12,973 bases of DNA, taken from the NCBI GenBank assembly GCA_050013795.1, contig JBEKEO010000074.1:1-12973 (forward strand), read 5' to 3'. The stretch is from CAWHOW01 sp050013795 (GTDB taxonomy: Bacteria > Bacteroidota > Bacteroidia > Bacteroidales > CG2-30-32-10). Under the pieces are notes generated by a model, which saw nothing but the letters and a program-made list of their open reading frames with translations, was not told the origin of the DNA and did no database searches. Of this stretch, positions 1 through 6,604 are shown in pieces (the first letter of the stretch is position 1; each line of letters begins with the position of its first letter). The position numbers and the translations under genes are program-made.

Positions 1-147
1 AATATGCTTGGAGAAAAGATTTATTCAAAGCCAGAATCCAGAACGAAAACCAATGTCAATATTTCATCCCAGGCTGCAGGAATTTATTTTCTTAAAATAG
101 TCGATCAGGATGGGCATTCTGTAATAAAGAAATTAATTAAGGAATAA
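1..147 (+). CDS. C-terminal fragment of a secreted protein with a type IX secretion sorting domain (partial)
   Basis: Frame 1 is open from the window edge to a TAA at 145-147 and gives 48 residues; the start lies outside the window. The fragment begins NMLGEKIYSK, continues through NVNISSQAAGIYFLKI, and ends in a lysine-rich strand VIKKLIKE. This is the pattern of the Por/T9SS type A C-terminal domain: a 'N.LG..V' strand, then 'I..L..GIYF.K', then a basic final strand. In Bacteroidota that domain directs a protein through the outer membrane by the type IX system and is then removed. The cargo function cannot be told because the functional domains are upstream. It shares the strand of the next gene, but the 353-nt spacer argues against a common operon. 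Confidence is good for the domain type, none for the cargo identity. Confidence 0.8.
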   Translation, partial: NMLGEKIYSKPESRTKTNVNISSQAAGIYFLKIVDQDGHSVIKKLIKE

Positions 148-239
148 AATCCGAAGCCGATACGACAAGTGGAGGATCAAACAATCTAACACACTTTGGC
201 AATATACATCAACCTTAATTCTTGAACAATTAACTATCC

Positions 240-251
240 GATTTGCAAATC
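240..251. repeat. Perfect 12-bp palindrome GATTTGCAAATC
   Basis: A perfect dyad lies in the spacer upstream of the HMG-CoA synthase operon. Its symmetry would suit a dimeric regulator, but it sits about 250 nt before the start codon, no second copy was noticed, and a 12-bp palindrome can occur by chance in AT-rich DNA. Confidence 0.25.
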
Positions 252-485
252 TATTTCTAACACAGGTCCTTGTTATTTAATAATAGAGCAAAATAACCTG
301 TGACTAATGCCTCTTTAGGGCAAATTTTTATAAAACAAAGCACTTTTAATAAACATTTCCTGTTCTGTCGTTTTATTTTCATTGGTTAATCGAAAAATAT
401 TTTCACAAAATAGGTTAAATATTTTTTTATTATTAAATTTTATTAATATTATTGCAATCTAAATTTACATTATATAAAAACTAAA

Positions 486-493
486 AAGGAGGT
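486..493 (+). promoter_or_regulatory. Strong Shine-Dalgarno site for the HMG-CoA synthase gene
   Basis: AAGGAGGT lies 7 nt before the ATG at 501 and is a full match to the anti-Shine-Dalgarno sequence. It fixes the start codon and is notable because most genes in this window, like most Bacteroidota genes, have no such site. Confidence 0.85.
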
Positions 494-500
494 AAATTAT

Positions 501-1550
501 ATGGATGTTGGCATAGTAGGATACGGCACGCAGATACCGCGAAATCGTATCAAAGTTGAAGAAATAGCTAAGGTTTGGGGTGCGGATGCACCGTCTTATA
601 AAAGGGGGCTGAACCTTAACGAAAAATCTGTTCCTCTACCTGATGAGGACGTAGCAACACTTTCGGTGAATGCTGCCAGGAACGCCCTGTTACGGGCAGG
701 AATAAACCCCATGGAGATTGGCGCCGTTTATATCGGAAGCGAATCCCACCCTTATGCCGTGAAACCTACAGGAACCATACTTGCAGAAGCGCTCGGAATA
801 TGCCCGCATGTTCATACTGCCGACTTTGAGTTTGCCTGTAAGGCAGGTACGGAAGCTATGTTTGTGGCTTTGCACCTTGTAAAATCAGGTGTTATGAAAT
901 ATGCTTTCGGCATTGGTTCCGACACATCACAGGGAGCCCCTGGCGATGCTTTGGAATACTCAGCATCTGCCGGCTCGGCAGCTTATCTGATGGGTGCAGA
1001 TAACCTCATTGCCCAGTTGTTAGACACACATTGTTATATGACTGATACTCCGGACTTCTGGCGTCGCGAAGGTGCTCACTACCCGGAACACGGTGGCCGC
1101 TTTACCGGTGAACCTGCTTACTGGAAACATGTATCCGGCGCTGTTCTTGCTATGCTGAAAAAGGCTAATATGAAACCTGAAGATTTCAATTACATTGTTT
1201 TTCACCAGCCTAACGGAAAATTCCCCGCACAGACAGCATTAAAATTAGGGTTTAAAGAACCTCAGTTTAAACACGGACTGCTCACGCCTGTGCTTGGCAA
1301 TACGTATTCAGCTTCTTCGCCGCTTGGCCTTGCAGCTACATTGGATATTGCAAAACCCGGAGAACTCATTCTTTTGGTATCTTATGGTTCAGGCGCCGGA
1401 AGCGATGCCTTTATATGGCGTACCACCGACAGGCTGCCTAAGGTTCAGAACCTTGCCCCTAAAGTCAGAAAACAGCTTGACGAACATAAGGTTTACCTTG
1501 AATATGGACAGTATGCCAAATACAGACATAAAATTCTTAAACAATCATAG
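501..1550 (+). CDS. Hydroxymethylglutaryl-CoA synthase, archaeal type
   Basis: This thiolase-fold enzyme should condense acetyl-CoA with acetoacetyl-CoA to HMG-CoA in the cytosol. Its 349 residues match the short archaeal HMG-CoA synthases. The catalytic set is intact: Glu81 in GSESHPYAVKPT, acyl-carrying Cys113 in EFACKAGTEA, and His235 in VFHQPNGKFPAQ. The conserved GNTYSASSPLGLAATLD (266-282) and YGSGAGSDAF (295-304) motifs follow. The start is fixed by a strong ribosome-binding site. The gene leads a three-gene unit with an SCP2-type thiolase and a DUF35 protein, the same partners that form a substrate-sharing complex with this enzyme in archaea. That context favours true HMG-CoA synthase over a KAS III-like ketoacyl synthase. 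What becomes of HMG-CoA is not visible here. Base composition looks slightly GC-richer than the hydrolase region downstream. Confidence 0.88.
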   Translation: MDVGIVGYGTQIPRNRIKVEEIAKVWGADAPSYKRGLNLNEKSVPLPDEDVATLSVNAARNALLRAGINPMEIGAVYIGSESHPYAVKPTGTILAEALGICPHVHTADFEFACKAGTEAMFVALHLVKSGVMKYAFGIGSDTSQGAPGDALEYSASAGSAAYLMGADNLIAQLLDTHCYMTDTPDFWRREGAHYPEHGGRFTGEPAYWKHVSGAVLAMLKKANMKPEDFNYIVFHQPNGKFPAQTALKLGFKEPQFKHGLLTPVLGNTYSASSPLGLAATLDIAKPGELILLVSYGSGAGSDAFIWRTTDRLPKVQNLAPKVRKQLDEHKVYLEYGQYAKYRHKILKQS

Positions 1551-1554
1551 GAGG
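1549..1554 (+). promoter_or_regulatory. Shine-Dalgarno site for the first thiolase, overlapping the upstream stop codon
   Basis: AGGAGG overlaps the last two bases of the TAG stop (1548-1550) of the HMG-CoA synthase gene and lies 8 nt before the ATG at 1563. The overlap suggests translational coupling. Confidence 0.85.
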
Positions 1555-1562
1555 AAAACAAT

Positions 1563-2720
1563 ATGAGAGATGTTGCAATTATTGGAATTGGAATTACCAA
1601 TTTCGGTGAACTTTGGGAAAAGTCACTCAGAGATATTGCTGTTGAAGCAGCGCTGAAATGTATTAAAGATTCAGGAACCAACCGCATAGATTCAATCACA
1701 ATAGGATGTATGTCGAGCGGAATATTTAATGCTCAGGAACACCTTGAAAGTTTGATACCTGATTATCTTGGCCGTCGTGGCACGCCTGCCATTCGTGTTG
1801 AATCGGCCTGTGCTTCGGGCGGAATGGCTGTTCGTACAGCTTTTCTTGAAGTAGCATCCGGTATGTCGGATTATGTAATGGCTATTGGTGTTGAAAAGAT
1901 GAACGATATTGGCGGCGGAGAGGTCACCGCTGCTCTTTCCACCGCTGCTGATGGCGATTATGAATCTTTCCACGGCATCAACTTCCCGGGACTTTATGCA
2001 CTGATGGCAAAAGCCCATATGGAAAGATACGGCACAACAAGAGAAATGATGGCTGAAGTGGCTGTAAAAAACCATCGCAATGGAGCATTGAATCCTGTTG
2101 CTCAGTTCCCAATGGAAATAAAACGCGAAACTGTTCTTAACGGGGCAATGGTTGCCGACCCTTTCCGTTTATTTGACTGTTCACCCGTTTCAGACGGAGC
2201 AGCAGCCGTATTGCTTACCACTGTTGATGAGGCCAAAAAACTTGGCAAGCATCCATTGGTGGTTATTACAGGCATAGGAGTAGGTACAGACACTATCCAG
2301 CTTGCACAGAGAAAAGATATTCTACATCTGGAAGCTGTTGAACTTGCCGCTCAGAGAGCTCTGAAAATGGCTGGTAAAAGCTTAAAGGATATGGACTTTT
2401 TCGAAGTTCACGACTGTTTCACTATAGCAGAAATAATGGTTTTGGAAGCCATCGGACTTTATAAAAAGGGAGAAGCTGGGCCCGCTACCTTAAACGGAGA
2501 AACAGCATTGAATGGAAAACACCCCGTCAATCCATCGGGAGGTTTGAAATCAAAAGGACATCCTGTTGGCGCCACAGGCGTAGCACAAATATACGAAGCC
2601 GTTCTGCAATTACGCGAACAGGCCGGTAAACGTCAAATAAAAAACGCCAAAACAGCTATGACACAAAACATGGGCGGTTCAGGCGGAAGTTGTGTAATTC
2701 ATATATTGGAGGCAAAATAA
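1563..2720 (+). CDS. Acetyl-CoA C-acetyltransferase (thiolase), archaeal/SCP2 type
   Basis: This predicted thiolase would condense two acetyl-CoA to acetoacetyl-CoA or cleave 3-ketoacyl-CoA. In 385 residues it carries the nucleophile Cys83 in ESACASGG, the HDCF motif (His283, Cys285) in EVHDCFTIAE, the oxyanion His333 in KSKGHPVGATG, and a C-terminal NMGGSGGSC. HDCF in place of NEAF, with no C-terminal CxG, is the mark of SCP2 and archaeal thiolases and not of classic AtoB/FadA enzymes. It sits between archaeal-type HMG-CoA synthase and DUF35 genes. The gap to the former is 12 nt, and its TAA overlaps the next ATG by one base, so co-translation is likely. By analogy with the archaeal complex it should make acetoacetyl-CoA and hand it directly to the synthase. 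A role in cleaving longer or branched ketoacyl-CoA is also possible. Confidence 0.88.
   Translation: MRDVAIIGIGITNFGELWEKSLRDIAVEAALKCIKDSGTNRIDSITIGCMSSGIFNAQEHLESLIPDYLGRRGTPAIRVESACASGGMAVRTAFLEVASGMSDYVMAIGVEKMNDIGGGEVTAALSTAADGDYESFHGINFPGLYALMAKAHMERYGTTREMMAEVAVKNHRNGALNPVAQFPMEIKRETVLNGAMVADPFRLFDCSPVSDGAAAVLLTTVDEAKKLGKHPLVVITGIGVGTDTIQLAQRKDILHLEAVELAAQRALKMAGKSLKDMDFFEVHDCFTIAEIMVLEAIGLYKKGEAGPATLNGETALNGKHPVNPSGGLKSKGHPVGATGVAQIYEAVLQLREQAGKRQIKNAKTAMTQNMGGSGGSCVIHILEAK
2706..2712 (+). promoter_or_regulatory. Shine-Dalgarno site that selects the DUF35 start
   Basis: TTGGAGG lies inside the end of the thiolase gene, 7 nt before the ATG at 2720. An in-frame ATG further upstream at 2690 has no such site and would add ten residues, so 2720 is preferred. 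Confidence 0.8.
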
Positions 2721-3118
2721 TGGAAGTAGCAAGACATTGGCGTGAAACGCCCGAAAGATACAGGCTGGAAGCCGGTAAATGTAAAAAATGCGGGAAGATA
2801 ACATTCCCTCAAAGACTCATCTGCCCCGAATGTGGTTCGGAAGAATTTACAAAATTCAACCTTTCAGGTAAGGGGAAAATTGAAACGTTCACCATTATCA
2901 GGACAGCTCCTGATGGTTTCGAGGATTTAGCTCCTTATGCTGTCGGTATCATTGCTCTGGATGAAGGGATAAGGATACTGGCGCAGATTACGGATTGCAA
3001 TCCGGAAGAACTGAAAATCGGCGACAGACTTGTTTCCAAATTTCGTCGCATGAACCAGGATGGACAAAACGGCATGATTTATTATGCTTATAAGTTCGTT
3101 CCTGATATTGGTTTATAA
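2720..3118 (+). CDS. DUF35 zinc-ribbon/OB-fold protein, scaffold of the thiolase-HMG-CoA synthase complex
   Basis: The 132-residue protein has a rubredoxin-like zinc ribbon with Cys21, Cys24, Cys35 and Cys38 (CKKCG and CPECG), then an OB-fold region from about residue 48 to the end. Proteins of this family act with thiolase-fold partners. In archaeal acetoacetyl-CoA thiolase/HMG-CoA synthase complexes the DUF35 subunit holds the two enzymes together and helps form a shared CoA site. Its start overlaps the thiolase stop in a TAATG junction, which fits stoichiometric production with that partner. I chose 2720 over the in-frame ATG at 2690 because of the ribosome-binding site and because the family usually begins close to the 'HWRE...Y' segment. 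It has no sign of catalysis of its own. It is the last gene before a strong hairpin. Confidence 0.88.
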   Translation: MEVARHWRETPERYRLEAGKCKKCGKITFPQRLICPECGSEEFTKFNLSGKGKIETFTIIRTAPDGFEDLAPYAVGIIALDEGIRILAQITDCNPEELKIGDRLVSKFRRMNQDGQNGMIYYAYKFVPDIGL

Positions 3119-3140
3119 TACCAGATAAAAGAATACAATG

Positions 3141-3180
3141 TATAAAGGTATAAAAATAGCGATATTTTTATACCTTTATA
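3141..3180. terminator. Perfect 18-bp inverted repeat with GCGA tetraloop, likely terminator or mRNA 3' hairpin
   Basis: Arms 3141-3158 and 3163-3180 are perfectly complementary over 18 bp and enclose GCGA, a GNRA-type tetraloop. The stem is AT-rich with one GG/CC step and lies 22 nt after the DUF35 stop. The downstream arm is T-rich, but no clean T-run follows, so it may act as a 3' stabilising or processing hairpin as well as, or instead of, an intrinsic terminator. It separates the HMG-CoA synthase trio from the acyl-CoA dehydrogenase gene. Confidence 0.7.
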
Positions 3181-3215
3181 TTCTTTGTTCCTTTAATAAT
3201 TAAAACGAAGTCATT

Positions 3216-4361
3216 ATGTATATTTTAAAAGAAGAGCATCATCTTATCCGTGAAAGTGTAAGGGATTTTGCAGAGCGCGAAATAAAACCATTAGCAAAAG
3301 AACTTGACGACAAACAACAATTCTCGCCTGAACTTGCTAAGAAAATGGGTGAGATAGGGTTATTCGGAATGGTGGTTTCTCCCGAATATGGCGGACAGGG
3401 GCTGGATTACCTTTCTTATATTATTGCTGTCGAAGAACTGGCAAGGGTTGATAGTTCGCAGGCTGTTACTGTTGCAGCAGGCAATTCGCTCGGAATGAAC
3501 CCTATCTTTAATTTCGGTTCCGAAGAACACAAGAAAAAATATTTGCCGCAACTTTGCACAGGGCAGAAATTATTTGGTTTCGGATTAACAGAACCTCAGG
3601 CTGGTTCCGATTCAAGGAATACCAAAACTGTTGCCAAACTTGAAAAAGGGCAATGGGTAATAAACGGCTCAAAGATATTTATAACCAATGCTTCATCTGA
3701 AATAACACTTGGTTCTATTGTTCAGGTTGTTTCGGGAGTTGACAGCAAAGGCGAAAAAGAATTTTCAGTGATCATTGTTGAAAACGGCACACCCGGATTT
3801 ACAGCAAAAACAATGCACGATAAAATGATGTGGCGTGCTTCAAATACATCGGAGTTGTATTTTGATGATTGCCGTGTTCCCGAGGGTAATCTGTTAGGGA
3901 AAAAAGGCATTGGGTCCAAGATAATGCTCAGTACTCTTGATTGCGGAAGGCTTGCCATAGGAGCTATGGGTCTTGGTCTTGCGCAAGGGGCTTATGAACT
4001 GGCTTTGCAATATTCAAAAGAAAGGGTTCAGTTTGGAAAGCCTATTTGCAAACAGCAGGTTATAGCTTTTAAATTGGCCGATATGGCTTTGAAAATAGAA
4101 CTTGCCAGAAACTTGCTTTATAAAGCATGCTGGCTGAAAGACAATGGTAAACCTTTTGCAAAAGAAGCAGCTATGTCAAAATTGTATTGCTCTGAAATAG
4201 CAAAAGAAGTTGCTGATGAGGCTTTACAGATACATGGCGGATATGGCTTAATGAAAGATTATGATATTGAACGCTTTTACCGTGATCAAAGGCTTTTGCA
4301 GATAGGCGAAGGGACTTCGGAAATTCAGCGTCTGGTCATTGCGAGGTATATAGGCTGCTAA
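3216..4361 (+). CDS. Acyl-CoA dehydrogenase (short-chain type), first copy
   Basis: This FAD enzyme oxidises an acyl-CoA to the 2-enoyl-CoA and passes electrons to ETF. Its 381 residues have the usual order: an N-terminal helical domain, the signature FGLTEPQAGSD near 122-132, the mid beta-domain, and the C-terminal helical domain with ALQIHGGYG and GEGTSEIQR. Glu365 in that last motif aligns with the catalytic base of short-chain/butyryl-CoA dehydrogenases, which excludes the isovaleryl-type base position. The residue before GEGT is Gly-type (IGEG) where many relatives have IYEG. No Shine-Dalgarno site precedes the ATG at 3216. The gene appears to be its own transcription unit, with a long hairpin before it and a terminator after it. 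Substrate cannot be read from sequence; butyryl-, branched- or other short acyl-CoA are all possible. Confidence 0.9.
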   Translation: MYILKEEHHLIRESVRDFAEREIKPLAKELDDKQQFSPELAKKMGEIGLFGMVVSPEYGGQGLDYLSYIIAVEELARVDSSQAVTVAAGNSLGMNPIFNFGSEEHKKKYLPQLCTGQKLFGFGLTEPQAGSDSRNTKTVAKLEKGQWVINGSKIFITNASSEITLGSIVQVVSGVDSKGEKEFSVIIVENGTPGFTAKTMHDKMMWRASNTSELYFDDCRVPEGNLLGKKGIGSKIMLSTLDCGRLAIGAMGLGLAQGAYELALQYSKERVQFGKPICKQQVIAFKLADMALKIELARNLLYKACWLKDNGKPFAKEAAMSKLYCSEIAKEVADEALQIHGGYGLMKDYDIERFYRDQRLLQIGEGTSEIQRLVIARYIGC

Positions 4362-4385
4362 TATGCTGAGAAATAGAGAAAATAG

Positions 4386-4418
4386 AAAAATCCCGGTTAG
4401 TATAATTGGGATTTTTTT
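4386..4418 (+). terminator. Intrinsic terminator after the first acyl-CoA dehydrogenase gene
   Basis: The A-rich/ATCCCGG arm at 4386-4396 pairs with TTGGGAT plus T's at 4406-4416, leaving a 9-nt loop, and the downstream arm runs straight into a seven-T tract (4412-4418). This is a standard rho-independent terminator 25 nt after the stop codon. Confidence 0.8.
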
Positions 4419-4469
4419 ATCAAAACACTATATAATCCAAATTTATTATAAAAATTAAAATCAGATAAC

Positions 4470-5237
4470 ATGAACTATGAAATCCTAAAACATGAGATCA
4501 GGGAAGGAATAGCCATCGTGACTATCAACCGACCTCAGGCCATGAACGCACTAAACTCAAGGTTTTTTGCAGAAATGAATGAATTGCTTAACGAATTTGA
4601 AAACAGGAAAGATATACGAGTGATGATTCTTACAGGCGAGGGCAAGGCATTTGCTGCCGGAGCTGACATTGCCGAGATGGTGGATATGAATTCCGAACAG
4701 GGAAAGAAATTTTCAAAAGTCGGGCAGGATGTTTACAATAAAATGGGAACAGTTAGCTTCCCGATTATTGGGGCAATAAACGGATTTTCTCTTGGCGGCG
4801 GTTGCGAACTTGGCATGGGCTGCGATATCCGCATTGCAAGCACTCTGGCAAAATTCGGGCAGCCGGAAGTCAATCTCGGTCTCATTCCCGGTTATGCAGG
4901 AACTCAGCGTTTGCCAAGGTATATCGGCTTGAACAATGCGCTTTATTTGTTGCTCACCGCTGATATGATAACAGCCGAGGAAGCTCTAAGGCTTGGCCTT
5001 GTTCAAAAAGTTGTTGAACCTGAAAAACTCATGGAAGAAGCAATGGCTATGGCAAAGAAAATTGCATCCAAAGGGCCAAAGGCTGTCAAAAAGATTAAGA
5101 GAGTTACAAGGGATGGAATGCTTACCGATTTCAGAAGCGGAAGCGAACTTGAATCGGAAGAATTCGGCTCTCTCTTTGGCAATGAAGGCGCCGAAGGCAT
5201 GCGTGCATTTTTAGAAAAAAGAAAACCAAATTGGTAA
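4470..5237 (+). CDS. Enoyl-CoA hydratase (crotonase family)
   Basis: The enzyme should add water to 2-enoyl-CoA (crotonyl-CoA to 3-hydroxybutyryl-CoA), or the reverse. At 255 residues it is a full-length crotonase. The oxyanion-hole segment GKAFAAGADI (58-67) and INGFSLGGGCELGMGCD (103-119) are present. Both catalytic acids are kept, Glu113 in GGGCELG and Glu133 in FGQPEVNLGLIPG, which supports hydratase over isomerase or thioesterase members. It opens a likely three-gene unit with the hydroxyacyl-CoA dehydrogenase (18-nt gap) and the second thiolase. There is no Shine-Dalgarno site before the ATG at 4470. Besides short-chain hydration, a crotonase in this context could act as a 3-methylglutaconyl-CoA hydratase. 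That is inference from the neighbouring HMG-CoA synthase only. Confidence 0.93.
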   Translation: MNYEILKHEIREGIAIVTINRPQAMNALNSRFFAEMNELLNEFENRKDIRVMILTGEGKAFAAGADIAEMVDMNSEQGKKFSKVGQDVYNKMGTVSFPIIGAINGFSLGGGCELGMGCDIRIASTLAKFGQPEVNLGLIPGYAGTQRLPRYIGLNNALYLLLTADMITAEEALRLGLVQKVVEPEKLMEEAMAMAKKIASKGPKAVKKIKRVTRDGMLTDFRSGSELESEEFGSLFGNEGAEGMRAFLEKRKPNW

Positions 5238-5255
5238 ATAATAAAATAAAGCAAT

Positions 5256-6593
5256 ATGAACTATATAGAAAGATTTGAATATGTAACAGTAATGGGTGCT
5301 GCAGGCAAAATGGGCAGCGGCATTCTGCTGCTTACAGCCATGGAAATGGCCGATATGAGCCTGAAACCTGAAAACAAAGGAAAACAATTCCTGCTTTATG
5401 CTCTTGATATTTCTCAGTCCGCATTAGGAGGATTGATGAAATACATACAGGCACAAGTGCTGAAAGCTGCTGAAAAAAAAGCTGTCGCATTGCGCAAGGT
5501 ATATGCCGAGCGGCGTGACCTCATAGAAAACAGTGATATCATCAATCAATATGTGGCAGATGTGATGAGCCTTATACGTCCTGTGACCACGCTGGAATCA
5601 GCATATGAATCCACACTGATTTTTGAAGCTGCAAGTGAAAACCCTGAATTAAAAATCAAGTTGTTTTCGCAAATCAATCAGAACAACAAAAAGCAACCCT
5701 GGTTCTTCACCAACACTTCTTCAATTCCTATTGGGCATCTCGACAAGGAAGCCAAATTAGGCGGCAGAATACTGGGCGTTCATTTCTATAATCCACCGGC
5801 TGTGCAGAAACTTGTTGAAGTAATTAAAGCCGAAACAACCAAACCGGAACTTGCAGAATTTGCTTCGCAGTTTATCAAGAGCCTTCGCAAGATTGAAGTT
5901 CCTTCACACGATTTTGCAGGGTTTATCGGCAACGGGCATTTTATGCGTGATGCCTTATATGGAATGGGGGAAGCACAGAAACTCACCAAAGAGATGTTGT
6001 TTGTTGAAGCAGTATATACCATAAATAAAGTGACACAGGATTATCTCATTCGTCCAATGGGTATTTTCCAGCTTATTGATTATGTAGGGATAGATGTTTG
6101 CCAATACATAATGAAAGTAATGGCGCCTCATGTCAAAGATGAGACCATTCACAGTCCGTTGCTTGATAAATTTATGGAAATAGGTGTGAAAGGTGGACAA
6201 AATCATGACGGTTCACAGAAAGATGGGTTTCTGAAATATGAAAAGGGAAAGGTTACAGGCATATATGATCCTGATAAAAAACAATATGTTCCCGTTACTG
6301 ACATTGCTGCTAAATGTGATGAGCGGCTTGGAGCAATGCCAAAATCATTTGTGACATGGAAAGCTGCTGTAGGAAACCCAAAGAAAGAAGAAATCTTTAA
6401 AAATTATTTCGCAGAACTTGCAACATTGAATACGCCGGGTGCAAAGCTTGCAAAAGAATATGCAAAACGTTCAAAAGAAATCGGGCAAAAATTAGTTTCC
6501 GATAAAGTTGCTTTCAACGAAAAGGATGTAAATACAGTACTTCTTACTGGATTCTTTCATGCTTACGGACCTATCAATGATTATTTAAACTAG
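5256..6593 (+). CDS. 3-hydroxyacyl-CoA dehydrogenase, enlarged form
   Basis: This NAD-linked enzyme interconverts 3-hydroxyacyl-CoA and 3-ketoacyl-CoA. The dinucleotide-binding start is TVMGAAGKMGSG (11-22). The active site is recognisable: Ser155/156 in TNTSSIPI, His176 in GVHFYNPP, Glu188 in LVEVI and Asn226 in GFIGNG. The His-Glu spacing of 12 matches the known dyad. The protein has 445 residues, against about 280-300 for a stand-alone enzyme. Extra length lies in a charged, helical stretch between the first nucleotide-binding strands and the catalytic core (about 32-110), and in a C-terminal extension after about 330. It has no fused crotonase domain, so it is not a FadB/FadJ. It follows the hydratase by 18 nt and precedes the second thiolase by 11 nt. 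It has no Shine-Dalgarno site. The fold call is firm; the extensions are unexplained. Confidence 0.88.
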   Translation: MNYIERFEYVTVMGAAGKMGSGILLLTAMEMADMSLKPENKGKQFLLYALDISQSALGGLMKYIQAQVLKAAEKKAVALRKVYAERRDLIENSDIINQYVADVMSLIRPVTTLESAYESTLIFEAASENPELKIKLFSQINQNNKKQPWFFTNTSSIPIGHLDKEAKLGGRILGVHFYNPPAVQKLVEVIKAETTKPELAEFASQFIKSLRKIEVPSHDFAGFIGNGHFMRDALYGMGEAQKLTKEMLFVEAVYTINKVTQDYLIRPMGIFQLIDYVGIDVCQYIMKVMAPHVKDETIHSPLLDKFMEIGVKGGQNHDGSQKDGFLKYEKGKVTGIYDPDKKQYVPVTDIAAKCDERLGAMPKSFVTWKAAVGNPKKEEIFKNYFAELATLNTPGAKLAKEYAKRSKEIGQKLVSDKVAFNEKDVNTVLLTGFFHAYGPINDYLN

Positions 6594-6597
6594 GAGG
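6592..6597 (+). promoter_or_regulatory. Shine-Dalgarno site for the second thiolase, overlapping the upstream stop
   Basis: AGGAGG overlaps the TAG stop (6591-6593) of the dehydrogenase gene and lies 7 nt before the ATG at 6605. It favours that start over the in-frame ATG at 6629. Confidence 0.8.
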
Positions 6598-6604
6598 AGA
6601 AATT

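Larger units (their letters stand above)
148..500. other. AT-rich intergenic spacer with short inverted repeats
   Basis: I see no convincing gene in this 353-nt spacer. It becomes very AT-rich from about 320 onward, as expected for a promoter region ahead of the HMG-CoA synthase operon. It holds a perfect 12-bp palindrome at 240-251 and a bulged stem in which 261-265 pairs with 298-302 and 272-278 pairs with 291-297. A small TGCC/GGCA hairpin at 308-322 is followed by a short T-run and could be a weak terminator for the upstream secreted-protein gene. I could not place a confident Bacteroidota-type promoter (-33 TTTG, -7 TAnnTTTG). The TATTATTG at 447-454 is one mismatch from the -7 element but has no matching -33 box. 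Confidence 0.6.

Noticed and set aside
1692..2075. 127-codon open frame on the minus strand
   Set aside because: Antisense to the first thiolase; its His/Ser-rich translation looks like a reading-frame shadow.
2690..2719. Upstream ATG for the DUF35 gene
   Set aside because: It overlaps the thiolase by 31 nt and lacks a ribosome-binding site, whereas ATG 2720 has GGAGG at 7 nt and a TAATG junction.
5256..6593. FadB-like fusion of hydratase and dehydrogenase
   Set aside because: The protein has no crotonase motifs; the hydratase is a separate gene and the extra length is of another kind.
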